NCBI GenBank assembly: GCA_009823395.1 | Contig: CM020515.1 | Span: 10,159,989 to 10,223,988 of the forward strand | Reading direction: 5' to 3' | Origin: Thamnaconus septentrionalis | Lineage: Eukaryota > Chordata > Actinopteri > Tetraodontiformes > Monacanthidae | DNA length: 64,000 bases | Shown here: positions 1 through 38,563 of the stretch, piece by piece | Position numbering within the stretch: position 1 is the stretch's first letter | Layout: the number at the start of each line of letters is the position of its first letter | Position numbers and translations under genes: made by a program | Notes under the pieces: model-generated | What the model was told of the DNA's origin: nothing | Seen by the model: the letters and a program-made list of their open reading frames with translations, nothing else | The model's database searches: none

Positions 1-1755
1 AGCGGAGGGAATATTCCCTTGAAAAATAAAAAATTGTGTTGCCCTTTGCAGGATCCCATACTATGAAATTGGATGTGTTGAGCCCTAAAATGGGCGTTAT
101 ACACATTTTAGGGCAGCAGGAAAATTAAGATCTGAAACACTCGTGGATGACACGCGATGATAAACAGCACTACTATGTCCCATACAACAGTGACCCCCTA
201 TTTCAGGAGACCCCCATTGTTTCCATTCGAAGGAAGGCGGCTCCAGCTCCGATCTCCGGAGCGAGCGCCGGCCACCGATTTTTACTCCAAAGTGCCGCCG
301 CTGGAAGTATAAACAACAGCAGGGCCGACACGATTTTGCTTTAAGTCATCTCAATAAGTAAATGCATAGCTGCCGCTCTCTCTTAGTTGCGCAGCGCAGA
401 ATAAATAATGTATGGCCGAAGCCTCGGTCTCTCCCTCGCCGTCTCTACCTTCCTGCTGCCGTCCAGACTCTCGCACCACTTCCTTCATCCAGCTCCCTAC
501 CGCCCCTTGTTATCGTCCTCCCTCCCCTGTTCTGGAGCCCCTTCCTCCTCCTCCTCTTCCTCCCTCCCCCTCCTCATCCTCTCACCATCAGCCTTGTTTG
601 CTTTGGCTGCTTGTGCTCCTTCTGTACATCATCTTGTCCTATTTACCTTTCCTCCTCGCTCCCTTCCCTTCCTTCCTTCCCCGCACCGGACTCCTCCTCC
701 CTGCTCCTCCATCTTGCCCTCCCACCACCCCTCCTCCGCCCCTCCCCCACCTCCCGACAGCGAGCCCTCTCTTTTTCTCGCCCACCGTCCCCGCTTGCCT
801 CCATCTTCCCTCCCGCCGCCGCCCCTCCCCTCCCCCGTCACATCTAAGCTGCCACTGCCGCCGTGCACCCGGTGTACCGCAGACCCTTTTTTCTACCATT
901 AAACTTTTATCGCTCCCCCTCCCCGGCAGCTGCAAGAATAACTTGGGCTGAACAGGCCCTTTTAAATATAGAGCAGCGCCGGGAAGGAGGGGGACGCAGG
1001 GAAGGAGAGGCGCTGAGAGGGAAGGAAGGAAGGAAGGAGGGAAGGAAGGAAGGAAGGAAAGGAGAGAGAAGGTAGGGCGTGGGGGCAGGGCAAGGAAGAG
1101 AAGAAGAGCCATCCAGCTCTGACCTGCAAGCTGCAGCCACGGACTTAAGTTTCGATCAAATTTGGTATAAAAAAAAAAAAAATCAATATTTTGGTTATTT
1201 GCTTAAGAAGGCTGAGATGCAATTAAGAAAAGTTGGAATCAAGTTAAGGTAAAATGCCGCTTTGGCAAAATGAACCATTCATTCCAGAACACGAAAACTT
1301 TCCTCTGAACTCGTCCCCCATATGGACAAGGCCTCTAAATATATCCCATTTATCTCGTGGCATCCATCTGATAAAGAGCCCACACCAAGTGTTTGTGAGG
1401 CGGAGGCTAAACCTGGATTGGAGAAAATACTCCATCACAGTTGTTTCTTTTTTCATTTTTCTTTTCTGAAGGGGTTGTTTAAAGACGACCAGCAGCTTCT
1501 TAATGTTCTCACGTCTGAAAGATTTTTTAATCTAGACTATTGCAATTTTGAAAAGCAACTAAAAGGATTTTCTGCTGGACATTATAAATATCTACAATAA
1601 TTAACCATCTTTTTTGTCTCTAACCAGGACCACTAAAGTACAATTATACCATAAAAACTTACTTCTTCCTTCACAATATTTTATTCCCTGGTTTAAAACA
1701 AGTGTTTTTGTTTTCTTTATTTTCAGTGTTTGCTGGGCGTTTTAGCCATGCGTAC
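1..1755. other. cacna1a intron 6 (partial), no recognisable gene
   Basis: No exon of the channel and no other gene is recognisable here. The stretch 430-850 is strongly pyrimidine-rich on the plus strand, and 1015-1065 is a GGAA-type purine run. These low-complexity blocks produce several overlapping open frames made mainly of Pro, Ser and Leu that I do not accept as genes. Confidence 0.6.
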
Positions 1756-28589
<26,834 letters not shown>

Positions 28590-30730
28590 TCTCTCGGCGC
28601 CGAAAGCCAATCTTCACGAAGCAGCGGAGAAGGAGACCAGTGCTCAGTTGTGAGGCCACACAACATTACATCCCATCTGGATCGCGACGTCTCATAAGCA
28701 CATCGGGGGGGTTGGGTTGGGATGGGTGGGGATATCTTGCGGGTTGTGTTTGCCGAGCACCCTACGGCAGCAGTCCAATGCTGGGATTTTTTCTCTCTCT
28801 CTATATATATAGATATATATATATAGATTTATTTTTTAGCAGACGAGGCCCATATACCGTCTTCTTCTTCTTCTTTCCCTGCGCGTCTCAGCCGACGGGC
28901 CAACAAATTGTGGGTGTAAAGAAATGAAACGTGTGGTCGGTCGGTCGGTCCGGTCGGTCGGTCCGGTCGGCCGGCTTGGCTGACTCGGTTGCCACCCGTG
29001 CAGGCTTAGCCGCCTGGGCCGCTTCTCGTGTCCGTGTGGTGGAGCAGGCTTCGGCCCCGACGTGCAATCATGGGGGGACGACGACTGTGTGGCAGTTAAC
29101 ATGAATGTTTCATGTTCTCCATGGCTCGCGCGCACCTCAGAGCGCGCCACAGCCTCCTGCGCCCCTCCGCGCCGTGGTGTCTCTCTCGACGCTCGTGGCG
29201 ACACGGCAACCTTTACGCATCGTCACAAAGCCCGGCCGCTGGTAAATCTCATCGGTCGAGAGAAAGAGAGAATAAAAAAGGGAGAAAACAATTCCCACCT
29301 CGCGGCCGCGGCTGTCATGGTGCCATTAAGCGTTTGTGGGGGTGGGGGGTGGTGGAGCCGGCCGCGTCTCCGAAGGCATCGGAAAAAGGTTGGAGAGAGG
29401 AAAAAAACAACAACCAAAAAACGATTATTTATTTATTTCTCTCTGGAAACATCCGCAATGTTTGGCACCAGAGAGCGGCGAAATAATGTGGCTCCCGTTG
29501 TTGTTGTTTCCCCCCTCTTCCTACACCGGCGCGCTTCGCCACAGCCTCGAGTGCAGGGTGGAGGAGGTGGAGGTGGTGGTGGCGGCGGTGAGGTGGTGGG
29601 AAATTCGGACGTTTAATGCGTCTTTTTCCCTTCGCTCTCTCGTCTCGAGTTCGCAATCTCGGCCGTAGCGGAGGAGGCGGGGGGCGAAAAAATAGATGTA
29701 CCGTTTTCCTTTGCGGCGCCAGGAGCGTCGCCGTCGAGCGCGCGCCACGGATCAATTCTCCCCGCGAGCGGATCCGGAGGCATCCTCCCTCGGTGGAACC
29801 GTCATCTTCTTGTCCCCGTCACCTGCGCGACCATCCGGGAGCTGGTGGAGCTGCTGGTGGTGGTGGTGGTGTAGTGGGGGGGTGGGACGAGCGTCGTCAA
29901 AGACACGGCCGCCTCTCCGCCGCCTCGCACCCTCTCATGATCTCAGCTCGGGCTGTTTTGGGAAGGAGGGAGGGAGGGAGGGAGGGAGAGCGGAGAGGAG
30001 AGGAGAGGGGGCGCGCAGCGGCAGTGCCGAGGAGGAAGTCCCTCACCATCCCCGCCCCTGATCGTCTGTACCTCCGTCCGCAGCTGATGATCCCGAATGT
30101 CCTGGCACGGCGTCTCCTCCTCCTCCTCCTCCTCCTCCTCCTCCTTCTCTCGCTTTCTCTCTCTCCTCTCTCTCTCTCTCATTGGAGTATGGTGCGCTCC
30201 TCACGGCCTCCTCTCTCTCGCTCTTCCTCCGGCGGCCCCAAGGGGAGGAAGGCAAGAGACAGACAGACTGACGGATGGACGGACGGATGCTGAATGGAAG
30301 GAAACGCGCATTTAAAGGGGGAGGGGGTGCGTGTGTGTGGGGAGGAGGCGGGGGGCGAGGGGGTTCTGGTTGGTGGGTGGGGTGGGGGTGGTTATTTCTT
30401 TAGAATTTCAGGCGCGCGCGCGGGTGGTGTGTGTGTGTGTGTGGGGGGGGGAGTGCTGTGAAATGAATCGCGCTAAATCGTCAACCCCTTTTTTTTTCCT
30501 TCCTCTTCCCCCTCCTTCTCCCCCTCCTCCTTCTTTAGTGTCAGCTGTCCGATCTTTCTGCAGCCGCAGCGCGTGACGCACGCACGCACGGACGCAGCGC
30601 GCCCAACTTTCCAACGTGTGTCACGCGGACGACAGAGGGGCCGGTGGTTGGGGCTGTTTGCCTGCTGAATTGCAAAGATGCCACATAAAGCGACTGGAAC
30701 ATCTGGTTTCCACCGCGCACGTCTCAGTCC

Positions 30731-30763
<33 letters not shown>

Positions 30764-30900
30764 TTATATTAAACGTATTTGCAGTAAAGGAAAAGCGCGC
30801 GCTTTTTTTTTTCCTTTGCGCGCGCGGCTGAAAGGTAGGGTGTTGGCATCATGCAGCTAGTGCAACACCAAGCTGACGGTGGTCGCGCGCGCGCGCGCCC
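28590..30900 (-). promoter_or_regulatory. CpG-rich 5' flank and 5' UTR of cacna1a
   Basis: GC- and CpG-rich sequence immediately upstream of the channel start codon. It carries GGTCGGTC repeats near 28936-28972, a CTC triplet run at about 30115-30142, GGA and GGGA runs, and CGCG-rich blocks. This is the composition of a TATA-less neuronal gene promoter and CpG island. The transcription start cannot be placed from sequence alone. Open frames here are Arg-, Gly- or Ser-rich shadows of the base composition. Confidence 0.5.
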
Positions 30901-30924
30901 CCGCACGCCCGAGTGAAGGCGCGC

Positions 30925-30990
30925 CGGTGTCGTGCAGAGATCTGCGCGCCTGCGGAGACTTGCATGCACCTCGCGGGAGCGCGCACCGCA
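30925..30990. repeat. GC-rich segment shared with 45146-45215
   Basis: Both loci contain GCCGGTGTC, then GCAGAGATCTGCGCGCCTGC, then a diverged stretch ending in ACCTC, CGGG and GCGCGC. The match spans about 65-70 bases in the same orientation. I do not recognise the family. It could be an old dispersed repeat or a conserved CpG-island motif. Confidence 0.6.
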
Positions 30991-32242
30991 GCAGCTTTGT
31001 CGCGCTCGAAACACACTGTCACAATATTGAGTCAGCGTCGGTGTCTCCGTTCAGACCGTTTTGGGTTGTTGTTGTTTTTTTTGTCTTTCTCTGAGAAAGT
31101 GACATTTTGAGGGCGACTCGTGTTTTCAGCGACACGCAAAGGTGACTGCGATGTGTCAAATATATATCGATGTGTCAAAGATAAAGTAACAGTTGCTCAG
31201 TGCTTTGGGATTTATTTAAGTGCAAATTTTGCAATTCCAAACATTGCCTCTGTCCTCTTAACATGAATGAATGTTTGCTCTCTGAACGCAAACTGCACCT
31301 TTCACTGAACAAACTCATATACAGCACTGGTGCTTTTTGCACAGCCGATATTATGAAAAATAATTAGAGGCACAGTAGTTAAAAGATCTCTACTGTGCAG
31401 AGTACCGTTGACTTCCTTGTAAACATGGCTTTCAACAATTTATGAGGTTCCATGTGGATATTGAAGTTGACAACGTTTTGTTTCCTGCGCAATAACGAAA
31501 AAACAAACCACAATATTCTATGATTTACAAGAGATGAACTCAACATGTTTGTCTTTCCAGCTATCAAACGCAATTGTTGTTTTTTTCGCTTTACATTACT
31601 CCATTACTCAAAAAGTAGTTTAATTACAGTAGTAGATTACTTAGTAACAGTGGGGTTGTGGAGGCACTGACTCAAAAGTCAGATTTACAAACATACAATA
31701 TGATGCTAATAGAACAGCTTCAATTCTGGGTGTTATCCCATTTTTAATTAGATTGAAAAACATTTTAAACACACCACTGTATAATGCAGGATAGTATATC
31801 TTACCTTTACTTGTAAATGATATCCAAACAAACTGTTGCACTAGTAGACACTCATCAAAACAAATAAGTTCTGTTTGAAAGCCTGTCTGGCTTATTGACA
31901 CAAGGCATGTACATGATTACACAAGCCAGTATCCTTATTCTTTTATTTAAAACAAACAATTGTTTCACTGAGGCGAGGCATGAATGGTTCACGGGTGGTT
32001 TTGCTCTCATGTAACCAAAAAGCCGCAGGGAGAAGCTTACATTTATGAACATCTATAGTAAATGCATCAAAAAACGTACATTTTCTTTCTATACCGAGAG
32101 ATTACATTACAAGCTAACACACCATTTTCATTTTACAACTCTTCAAACCCCTTTAAGTTTTTCTGCCGCACCACGGGGGGATTCCTGTCTCACGCTCCTC
32201 ATCCAAATTAGAATAAGTCATAGAAATAGAAACCCTTGCTTT

Positions 32243-32352
32243 GCACGAGCCAATAGGAAACTTTGTTTTTACGTGAGCCAATAGAATATGAATGCTCATT
32301 TTGCCCTCACGAATAGGAAGTTTCCTTTTACAACAGCCAATAGGAGCTCAAT
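32243..32352. promoter_or_regulatory. Cluster of CCAAT-type motifs in a degenerate tandem repeat
   Basis: AGCCAATAGGA or close variants occur about four times at 30-40 bp spacing (near 32248, 32275, 32308 and 32334). Two copies share a following AAACTTT or AAGTTTCC-like block. CCAAT is the NF-Y core. No recognised gene start lies next to it, so it could equally be an incidental repeat. Confidence 0.35.
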
Positions 32353-32799
32353 TAGTCATATTTAGATCCATTTTCCTTTGGTACTGGAAAATACAAATAA
32401 GCTCATAAACGTAGAAACATAGACATTTTATGGTGTTAAAAACCCGAACCACCATCAGAAAACCAATCCAGTGAACACTGGCATTAAACTGTGACACTCT
32501 GATTTTGTTGGCAAAATGGGGAGAAACTGAAAATCCACTTCCATAATGTAAAGAAGTGTACTGAATTACTGACAGAGCTGAATGGAAATTGTGATTGCTT
32601 TTTGCCTAAGTTATTAAATTACAAACGTCTTTACGGATACAAACTGGTTGAACCAGTTAAAGGAATGAATCGCCAGTTTCCAGGTAAAGAGACATAGCAC
32701 AAAATACCAGGTGGATCTTCACTGTTTAAATCGGATGACGGGAAGGTATGAAGCTCATTGTCATCCGTGTGTTGTAAATAGGCAGAACTGCGTTACCTC

Positions 32800-33789
32800 C
32801 TAGGAGAAACACTGTAGATCAGGGTCATGCACTCTGTGCCACATGATATAAAGTTGCGTTGGGAGAAATCTGTGCACCAGTAAAAGGTCTTTATAAAAGC
32901 AAGGATCAAGCCCATCCACCTTCTTGGATGGAATGTCCAACCCAAATGTCTTGACACCTGCATGAGACGTAAGGTTGAGTCGTGCTTTGGCCAGCAATAT
33001 GCCCAGGTAAACATCATCCAGGGGGAAAAGGGGAATGTGCTTGGACATGTTGTACATTACTGTGGCCGTATACTTGGACAGGAGGATGCCACCCCCACTT
33101 AAGAAAGGTGGGTAGTTGTCAGACATGTAAACCTCAGGAGGGACAAAGTATTTGTTCTTTATGTCTCGGCTGGGTGTGCTGTTTGGATGGAGATACCCAG
33201 AGAAGAGGTGCCTGCTTCCATCATCATCTTCAAGGCTTTTCAGATACTCCACCATGTTTTCTGTGTGGGCAAACACGTCATCGTCACCATTTAGTAGGAA
33301 GGACACGTCCGGGCAGTTTTTATGCAGCCACTCCATAAGGAGCGCCTGCTTCAAAGTGAGGTTGTAGTGTGTGTCTTCAAAGTCCCATTGGACGATGTCG
33401 TTGTACTCCTGTTGCTCCAACTTGAGAAGTTTGTTCAGTCTGATTTTCTCAAATCCATCTGCTGTGGTTCCTGTAATGAACATCCTCCGAATCTGCACAC
33501 CATCGACCTTCCTCTCTTTGGCCCAGGTTTTGCGCAGCACCTCTCTGCGTTCGTAGTTGCCAGGAGAGCTTTTGATGACCATCAGGAGGAAAATTTGATC
33601 AGCTCGCCCACATTTGCCAGGAGAGTCCAGAAGCAAGGGGAAATGGTGACAGTGTTGGTAGTAGAGAAATCTTTTCAAATTTTCAGGAAAAGAGTCAAAG
33701 TTTGTCGTGTTAGCAACTGACTTTCTTTGTTGACACACTTGCTTTGCGTTTTTGCTCACTGTAGCAAGCTGCTGTTGTTTGTTAATGTT
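32800..33789 (-). CDS. b3gnt3: Beta-1,3-N-acetylglucosaminyltransferase, b3gnt3-like, luminal catalytic exon
   Basis: A type II Golgi glycosyltransferase of family GT31, expected to add beta-1,3-GlcNAc from UDP-GlcNAc to galactose-ended glycans. The open frame covers the luminal domain to a normal C-terminus (HDPDLQCFS). Visible motifs are IFLLMVIKSSPGNYERRE, RKTWAKER, the metal-binding acidic motif LNGDDDVFAH, SGGGILLSKYTA, PLDDVYLG and DPCFYKDLLLVHRFLP. Best fit by eye is B3GNT3. The N-terminal cytoplasmic tail and transmembrane anchor are absent. No ATG precedes the conserved region, and an in-frame TAG lies at 33790-33792, so an upstream exon or an unusual acceptor such as TTCTAG must supply the start. 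A transposon at 33827-34688 sits right there. It is either a two-exon gene whose first exon I could not find or a gene with a damaged 5' end. The symbol is a family assignment. Confidence 0.8.
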   Translation of the reverse strand, partial: NINKQQQLATVSKNAKQVCQQRKSVANTTNFDSFPENLKRFLYYQHCHHFPLLLDSPGKCGRADQIFLLMVIKSSPGNYERREVLRKTWAKERKVDGVQIRRMFITGTTADGFEKIRLNKLLKLEQQEYNDIVQWDFEDTHYNLTLKQALLMEWLHKNCPDVSFLLNGDDDVFAHTENMVEYLKSLEDDDGSRHLFSGYLHPNSTPSRDIKNKYFVPPEVYMSDNYPPFLSGGGILLSKYTATVMYNMSKHIPLFPLDDVYLGILLAKARLNLTSHAGVKTFGLDIPSKKVDGLDPCFYKDLLLVHRFLPTQLYIMWHRVHDPDLQCFS

Positions 33790-33826
33790 CTAGAATCTGT
33801 TATGTTCCTGAATGCACCTTAAATTG

Positions 33827-34688
33827 GGGTGAATTCCAATTCCTATTTTAACCCTCAATCTCAACCCTCAATCTCAAAAATGCGCGCTCCCGCGAAGTGC
33901 AAGTGCTGTCCCGATTCTCAGAACGTCAAGTTGAGGGACAAGTTTAAGGGCTGTATCGCCCTCAATATTGAGATTCTCTGGCACCACCCTTGGGAGTAAG
34001 GGCTACCCAGAAGGCATTGTGTGTTTTCGCCAAGACATCTTCGAAAGATGGCGATGAAAAAAGCGAGCTACAAATGGAAGTATTTTCTTAGTTAATAAAG
34101 AAATAAATATTCATTCATTCATTCATTCATTCATTCATTCATTCATCTTCTATGCCCGTTTATTCCAATTCAGGGTCACGGGGGTCTGCTGGAGCCTATC
34201 CCAGCTGTCTTAGGGCGAAGGCAGGGTACACCCTGGACAAGTCGCCAGTTCAACGCAGGGAGATATAAATATTACGAAACCATTTTATTGTCTTAGTCTA
34301 AGACTTTTTTTTAATGGATTATTGACATCGTTGTTGCATAACAATTTTTTTTCTTTACGATGTTTGTCAGCCGGACCAGCGGTCCCGGCTTCACGTTACT
34401 TGTCTACCTCGTTGTGTAGCAATGGAAGACTTCTTTTTCCTCATCATCTTTTTCAGTCTCCTTCTTCTTCGTTGTCGTCGTCTTCTTGACAGACTGGACG
34501 TAGCTTTGGCGTAAGGCCGCCCCCCACAGTCTGACGCCGTAACTGCACTTAAGGGGTGTCCCATTTCTAAGTCAAAAGATAGCCCTTATATAACATTTAT
34601 TTTTGAGGGCCAAGATTGAGGGCCAAAGATTGAGGGTTAAGGGCGAGGGTTGAGATTGAGGAGTTAAGGGAGGAATTGGAATTGGCCC
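33827..34688 (+). mobile_element. TIR element family A, copy 1
   Basis: The element begins GGGTGAATTCCAATTCC and ends with an inverted GGGCCAATTCCAATTCC. The subterminal sequence on both sides is made of CCTCAATCTCAA-type repeats. It contains an ATTC tandem run and the 3' tail of the window's SINE at about 34113-34253. Related copies lie at 47827-48477 and, inverted, 48478-49117. It carries only short frames, so it is probably non-autonomous. The superfamily is not recognised and no clear target-site duplication is visible. It sits immediately 5' of the b3gnt3-like exon. Confidence 0.75.
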
Positions 34689-35649
34689 TGTGTGACTGAC
34701 AATCACTCGCTGTACGATGCCCTTCAGTCCACAAAAGCAGGTCACAGAGAAGAGACTTCGGTTAGACATATGAGTGGCATCAAGGAGCTCATTCAAAACA
34801 TTTAAATCAAAACGGTGCTCTGGTCAGTGACTAAAGCTCAACTTGCTGGCTGTCTAACAAAAAAGGGAGCATCACCTTTAGTGCTTTTGAAAACACTCAG
34901 TGAAGGACTTTGGAATCCGACCAGAATGAGAAGAAGAAGAAGATGAAGAGGTGGGGTATTGTATTGACACTTGTATTTTGTTATTATTTGTCTGTTCTAC
35001 GCAGCTGTTCCATTGGATGCCTGAATTTATTTTTCCTTTTAAAGAAAGAAGAGTGAGATTGTTAACTTACATTGCACACTTTGACACTTTCCGGTACCTG
35101 ACACAATAGTTTTGAGTATGCGCAAGGCGCTGGGTGACATGTGAAAGTGAGGGCAAAAGCTGTTTGAATGTTCTCAGCCTTTTGTCGTGGAATAAAACCT
35201 GTTCAAACTTCAGTCAACGTCGTGTTTATTAAGTTGTGACCATCACGAGGGTTACACAGTTATGATTTAATGAGAACCAGTAATCTCAAGGAAACAAAAC
35301 GAAAATTGTTTCTGTATTGTGTCCCAACTCTGTACAGCAGCCAGCTCAACTGAGCCCTGTGATGACTGTGAGTCACTAACTGGCATAAGCCAACCAGGAA
35401 CCAAGAAGGAGATTTTTTAGATATCCCCCATTTAATATAATTTTATTATATCAACACACATAACATAACAGACCATATCCAAGCATGCCTTCATTGCAAT
35501 GAGCATTCTGTATGTATGCCAGTATGGGTTATCTGTTCTTCATTACATTTACCCGCAGCAAGCAGTTATTCATTGAACACGGCAATGTGGAAATTTCTAA
35601 GTAACTGCACAAAAATAGGATTCTTCAAAAATATATAATAATAATAATT
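34689..35649. other. Intergenic, no gene recognised
   Basis: AT-rich sequence between the TIR element and the SINE. A first exon encoding the missing membrane anchor of the b3gnt3-like protein would be expected near here. I see no hydrophobic open frame with a start and a donor that would serve. Confidence 0.5.
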
Positions 35650-35660
35650 ATATATTATTA

Positions 35661-36043
35661 GGGCGACACGGTGGCGCAGTGGTTAGCGCTGCCGCCTCAC
35701 AGCAAGAAGGTCGTGGGTTCGATTCCGGGGCCCAGGCCTGTGACCTTTCTGTGTGGAGTTCGCATGTTTTCCCCGTGTCTGCGTGGGTTCTCTCCGGGTT
35801 CTCCGGCTTCCTCCCACACTCCAAAAACATGTATGTGAGGTCAATTGAATATTCTAAATTGTCCGTAGGTGTGCATGTGAGTGTGAATGGTTGTTTGTCT
35901 CTATGTGGCCCTGCGATGAACTGGCGACTTGTCCAGGGTGTCACCCTGCCTTCGCTCTATGACAGCTGGGATAGGCTCCAGCAGACCCCCGTGACCCTGA
36001 ATTGGAATAAGCGGGTATAGAAGATGAATGAATGAATGAATGA
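35661..36043 (+). mobile_element. Full-length tRNA-derived SINE
   Basis: The element starts GGGCGACACGG. Pol III promoter boxes are visible: A box TGGCGCAGTGG at 35672-35682 and B box GGTTCGATTCC at 35716-35726, 34 bp apart as in a tRNA. The body continues with a conserved core (about CCTCCCACACTCCAAAAAC) and the tail region CAGCTGGGATAGGCTCCAGC, ending in an ATGA tandem tail. Perfect 11-bp target-site duplications (ATATATTATTA) flank it at 35650-35660 and 36044-36054. Other copies are at 49278-49636, 19825-19939 and 39703-39759. Confidence 0.9.
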
Positions 36044-36054
36044 ATATATTATTA

Positions 36055-36651
36055 GTATGTACAAAATATGGCACAGGCTTAAGTTGGGCTATGTGTTAAA
36101 AGTGTAACCTGGAGGTTTACAGAAGGATTTGCATTGTAAAACATCCAGTCACATTTGTCTTCTTTATGAAAAAGAGAACTCATCTGTGCAAACACACAGG
36201 TTTTCCTCTCTGTATAAAATGAAAGTGAAGAAATGAAAATACCAAAATTGAAATGCATTGTTTATTCATATTTTTTTAGGGAAAGGGACAATGTACATTA
36301 ATAAATTATTGAACAAAGGTTTGGCAAGATTTCACCAACTACATGTTTAAATTAGCCGTTCATTTGCCCAGTGTTAAGTGCAATTCAGAACATTTCATGA
36401 ACTTTGTTTTTTTTTTTTGTTTTTTTTTTGCCTCGTCAAGACCCTCAGCAGAAGTCAGCAACTTGGAAAAGGCGGAGTCTTGGGTTTTGTTCTGGGTTAT
36501 GTAATTTGCTTATTAGCTTTCTTTCAGTCTTGCATTCAAATAATGATTTGCATTTGCATAGTAAGCAACTCGTGGCGTCACAATATGCAAGGACTTGAAG
36601 TCGTCATTAGTTCCACGAGTTGTGCACCACTGCCGGGCATTAAAACCAGAT
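36055..36651. other. 3' flank of alkbh7
   Basis: No gene seen. On the minus strand an AATAAA polyadenylation signal occurs at 36261-36266, about 390 bp beyond the alkbh7 stop codon, and could serve that gene. Confidence 0.5.
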
Positions 36652-38510
36652 TTACGCTGGAAGGTTCCGGCAGATGACGGAGATGCGCCGACTCCTGGGA
36701 ACTTTTAGTCCATTGAAAACCGAGTCCTCATCCTTCAGTATCTCATGGGTAAAGTTGTATCTGGCCTGGTCTCTGCATGGGCGAGAAGACAACAGGAATG
36801 AGTCACATGAGTCCGCTGTGTTTTGGAAAAAATACTAAAGATCAACGAGGAGATGCGAAGGTCTTTTGGGTCTTTATGAGCTCAGGGCAAGCACACACAC
36901 AACAAGTGTCTGCATGATCTTGCAAAGAAGGAACAAACTTGTACATCTTACATAGGTTGAACCGTTTACAGAAGTGGCGCTAGAGGGGTATCTGCATCCT
37001 CTGGCCCCCCAAACACCCGTGGACAGGTTAACAGAACAAAGTACTTTTGTTGCCCTTTAGCCACCGACGAAAAATGGACATTTATGATTACACGTGATGT
37101 ACATATAAGGCAGTATGAACAGTAACAGGACAAAGAGTTCATGCAGAGTGCATGCTCACTTCCCCAGGTCAACTGGGAGGTCAAAAAGTCGAAAGTTAAC
37201 AGAAACGAGACAGATATGGAAAACGCTACTAGACAAAATATGAAAAAACACTCCAAAGCATGTGCAGAGAAGTCACGAGGCAGGCTTCAAGGCCTTTCGG
37301 TACAATTTTCCATTACAGCTGTTAAAATGAACAACTCTTGTATTTTCCTCTTTTGCTTTTCTCAAACCCAACTGGGACTATGGACGATGCCAGAAAGCAA
37401 ATTTGGCGAGGAGGTAAGGAAGCAATGCTCGAGCAAATCACAAATTCACAAAATTCCTGGACCTCAGTATGTAGAGGGAGTGTCGCGGCAGCAGCAGGTC
37501 CAGCCATTCGTCGGTGGCGCCCTCCTTAACCAGGCGCATGACACTGTCAGACAGCAGACTCAAGCCAGCAATGGTGCTACCACAGAACTGGAAAAAAGAA
37601 AAAGACATTGAAAGCAGAGCTAGGGAATCACTGTGGCGGTATACACATTCAATAGCAGCAGCACCGCAAATAAAAACCCACCTTTACGCTGTCAATGTGG
37701 GGTTTAATGTAGCCGGTCTTGTCCAGGTCAAGAACGTGCACGGGCCCAAGGAGTCGGCTACCCTCGGGAAAAGCTACTGATCGAACCCGGTTCAGGACCT
37801 CCTCGCACGCGGCCCCCCATCTCGCACGCTCGGTCTCACGGTAGCCATGAATTGCCTGAACGCGGTGACATGAAAAACACAAACCTGTACTGTTGACACA
37901 TTTCGACAAGGCACTTGTTAACAGGTAGATACAAAGCTGAGGGTTTACCTCCAAAAGATATGCCTCTAAACTATTTGATAACAATAGCTTTTACGGAATG
38001 TTGTCTAAAGCATGCGAACATGCCCCGCCCTCCCCCCAAAATAAACATTCCTGGGAGTGTTTGAAGCATTATCAGAATTCCATTAGGAGGCCGTTTTCTC
38101 TTTTTATGTTAAACCTCAATTTTAGGTTGTTAAAAAAAAAAACAACAAACAACAACAAACCTGTGCGTCATACAAGGGACACCTTGCCCAGCTCCTCTTT
38201 GGAAATGCTATTTTTCCGTAAGGGTCCAGTGTGTACAATTTGGCTTGACTTGTAATTTGTATACTGGTAAAACATCAAAACACTGCCCATAAATACATTA
38301 ATAAAAGTAATTTGTTTTTTGTTTTTTGTTTTTTTAGGAAGCCCGTCTGACTGTGCCCTAAATACGAAATGCGCTGTCAGGCATGCTTCATTCAATTTTT
38401 TACACAATGGACCTTCTAATATCCTGTCTCATATAGCTTGATTAATGTGACCTCATGTCCCATTCTTGATGTTGTTGCTACTCCGACTTTTTCACCCTGT
38501 GCTGTCAACA

Positions 38511-38563
<53 letters not shown>

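Larger units (their letters stand above)
30901..32799. other. Intergenic stretch between cacna1a and the b3gnt3-like gene
   Basis: No gene recognised. The left end is CpG-rich and contains a segment shared with 45146-45215. The rest is AT-rich unique-looking DNA. A cluster of CCAAT-type motifs in a degenerate repeat lies at 32243-32352. Confidence 0.5.

Noticed and set aside
362..951. Overlapping plus-strand frames rich in Ser, Pro and Leu
   Set aside because: They follow a pyrimidine-rich low-complexity tract. All three frames are open for the same reason and none resembles a protein.
1244..1600. Open frames on both strands around 1244-1600
   Set aside because: No splice support, no family similarity, and not cacna1a exon 7. 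Likely chance.
29062..30315. Several long frames upstream of cacna1a
   Set aside because: CpG-island composition keeps stops rare. The translations are Arg/Gly/Ser-rich with no motifs.
35648..36020. Open frames on both strands over 35648-36020 and 49288-49687
   Set aside because: They are translations of the tRNA-derived SINE.
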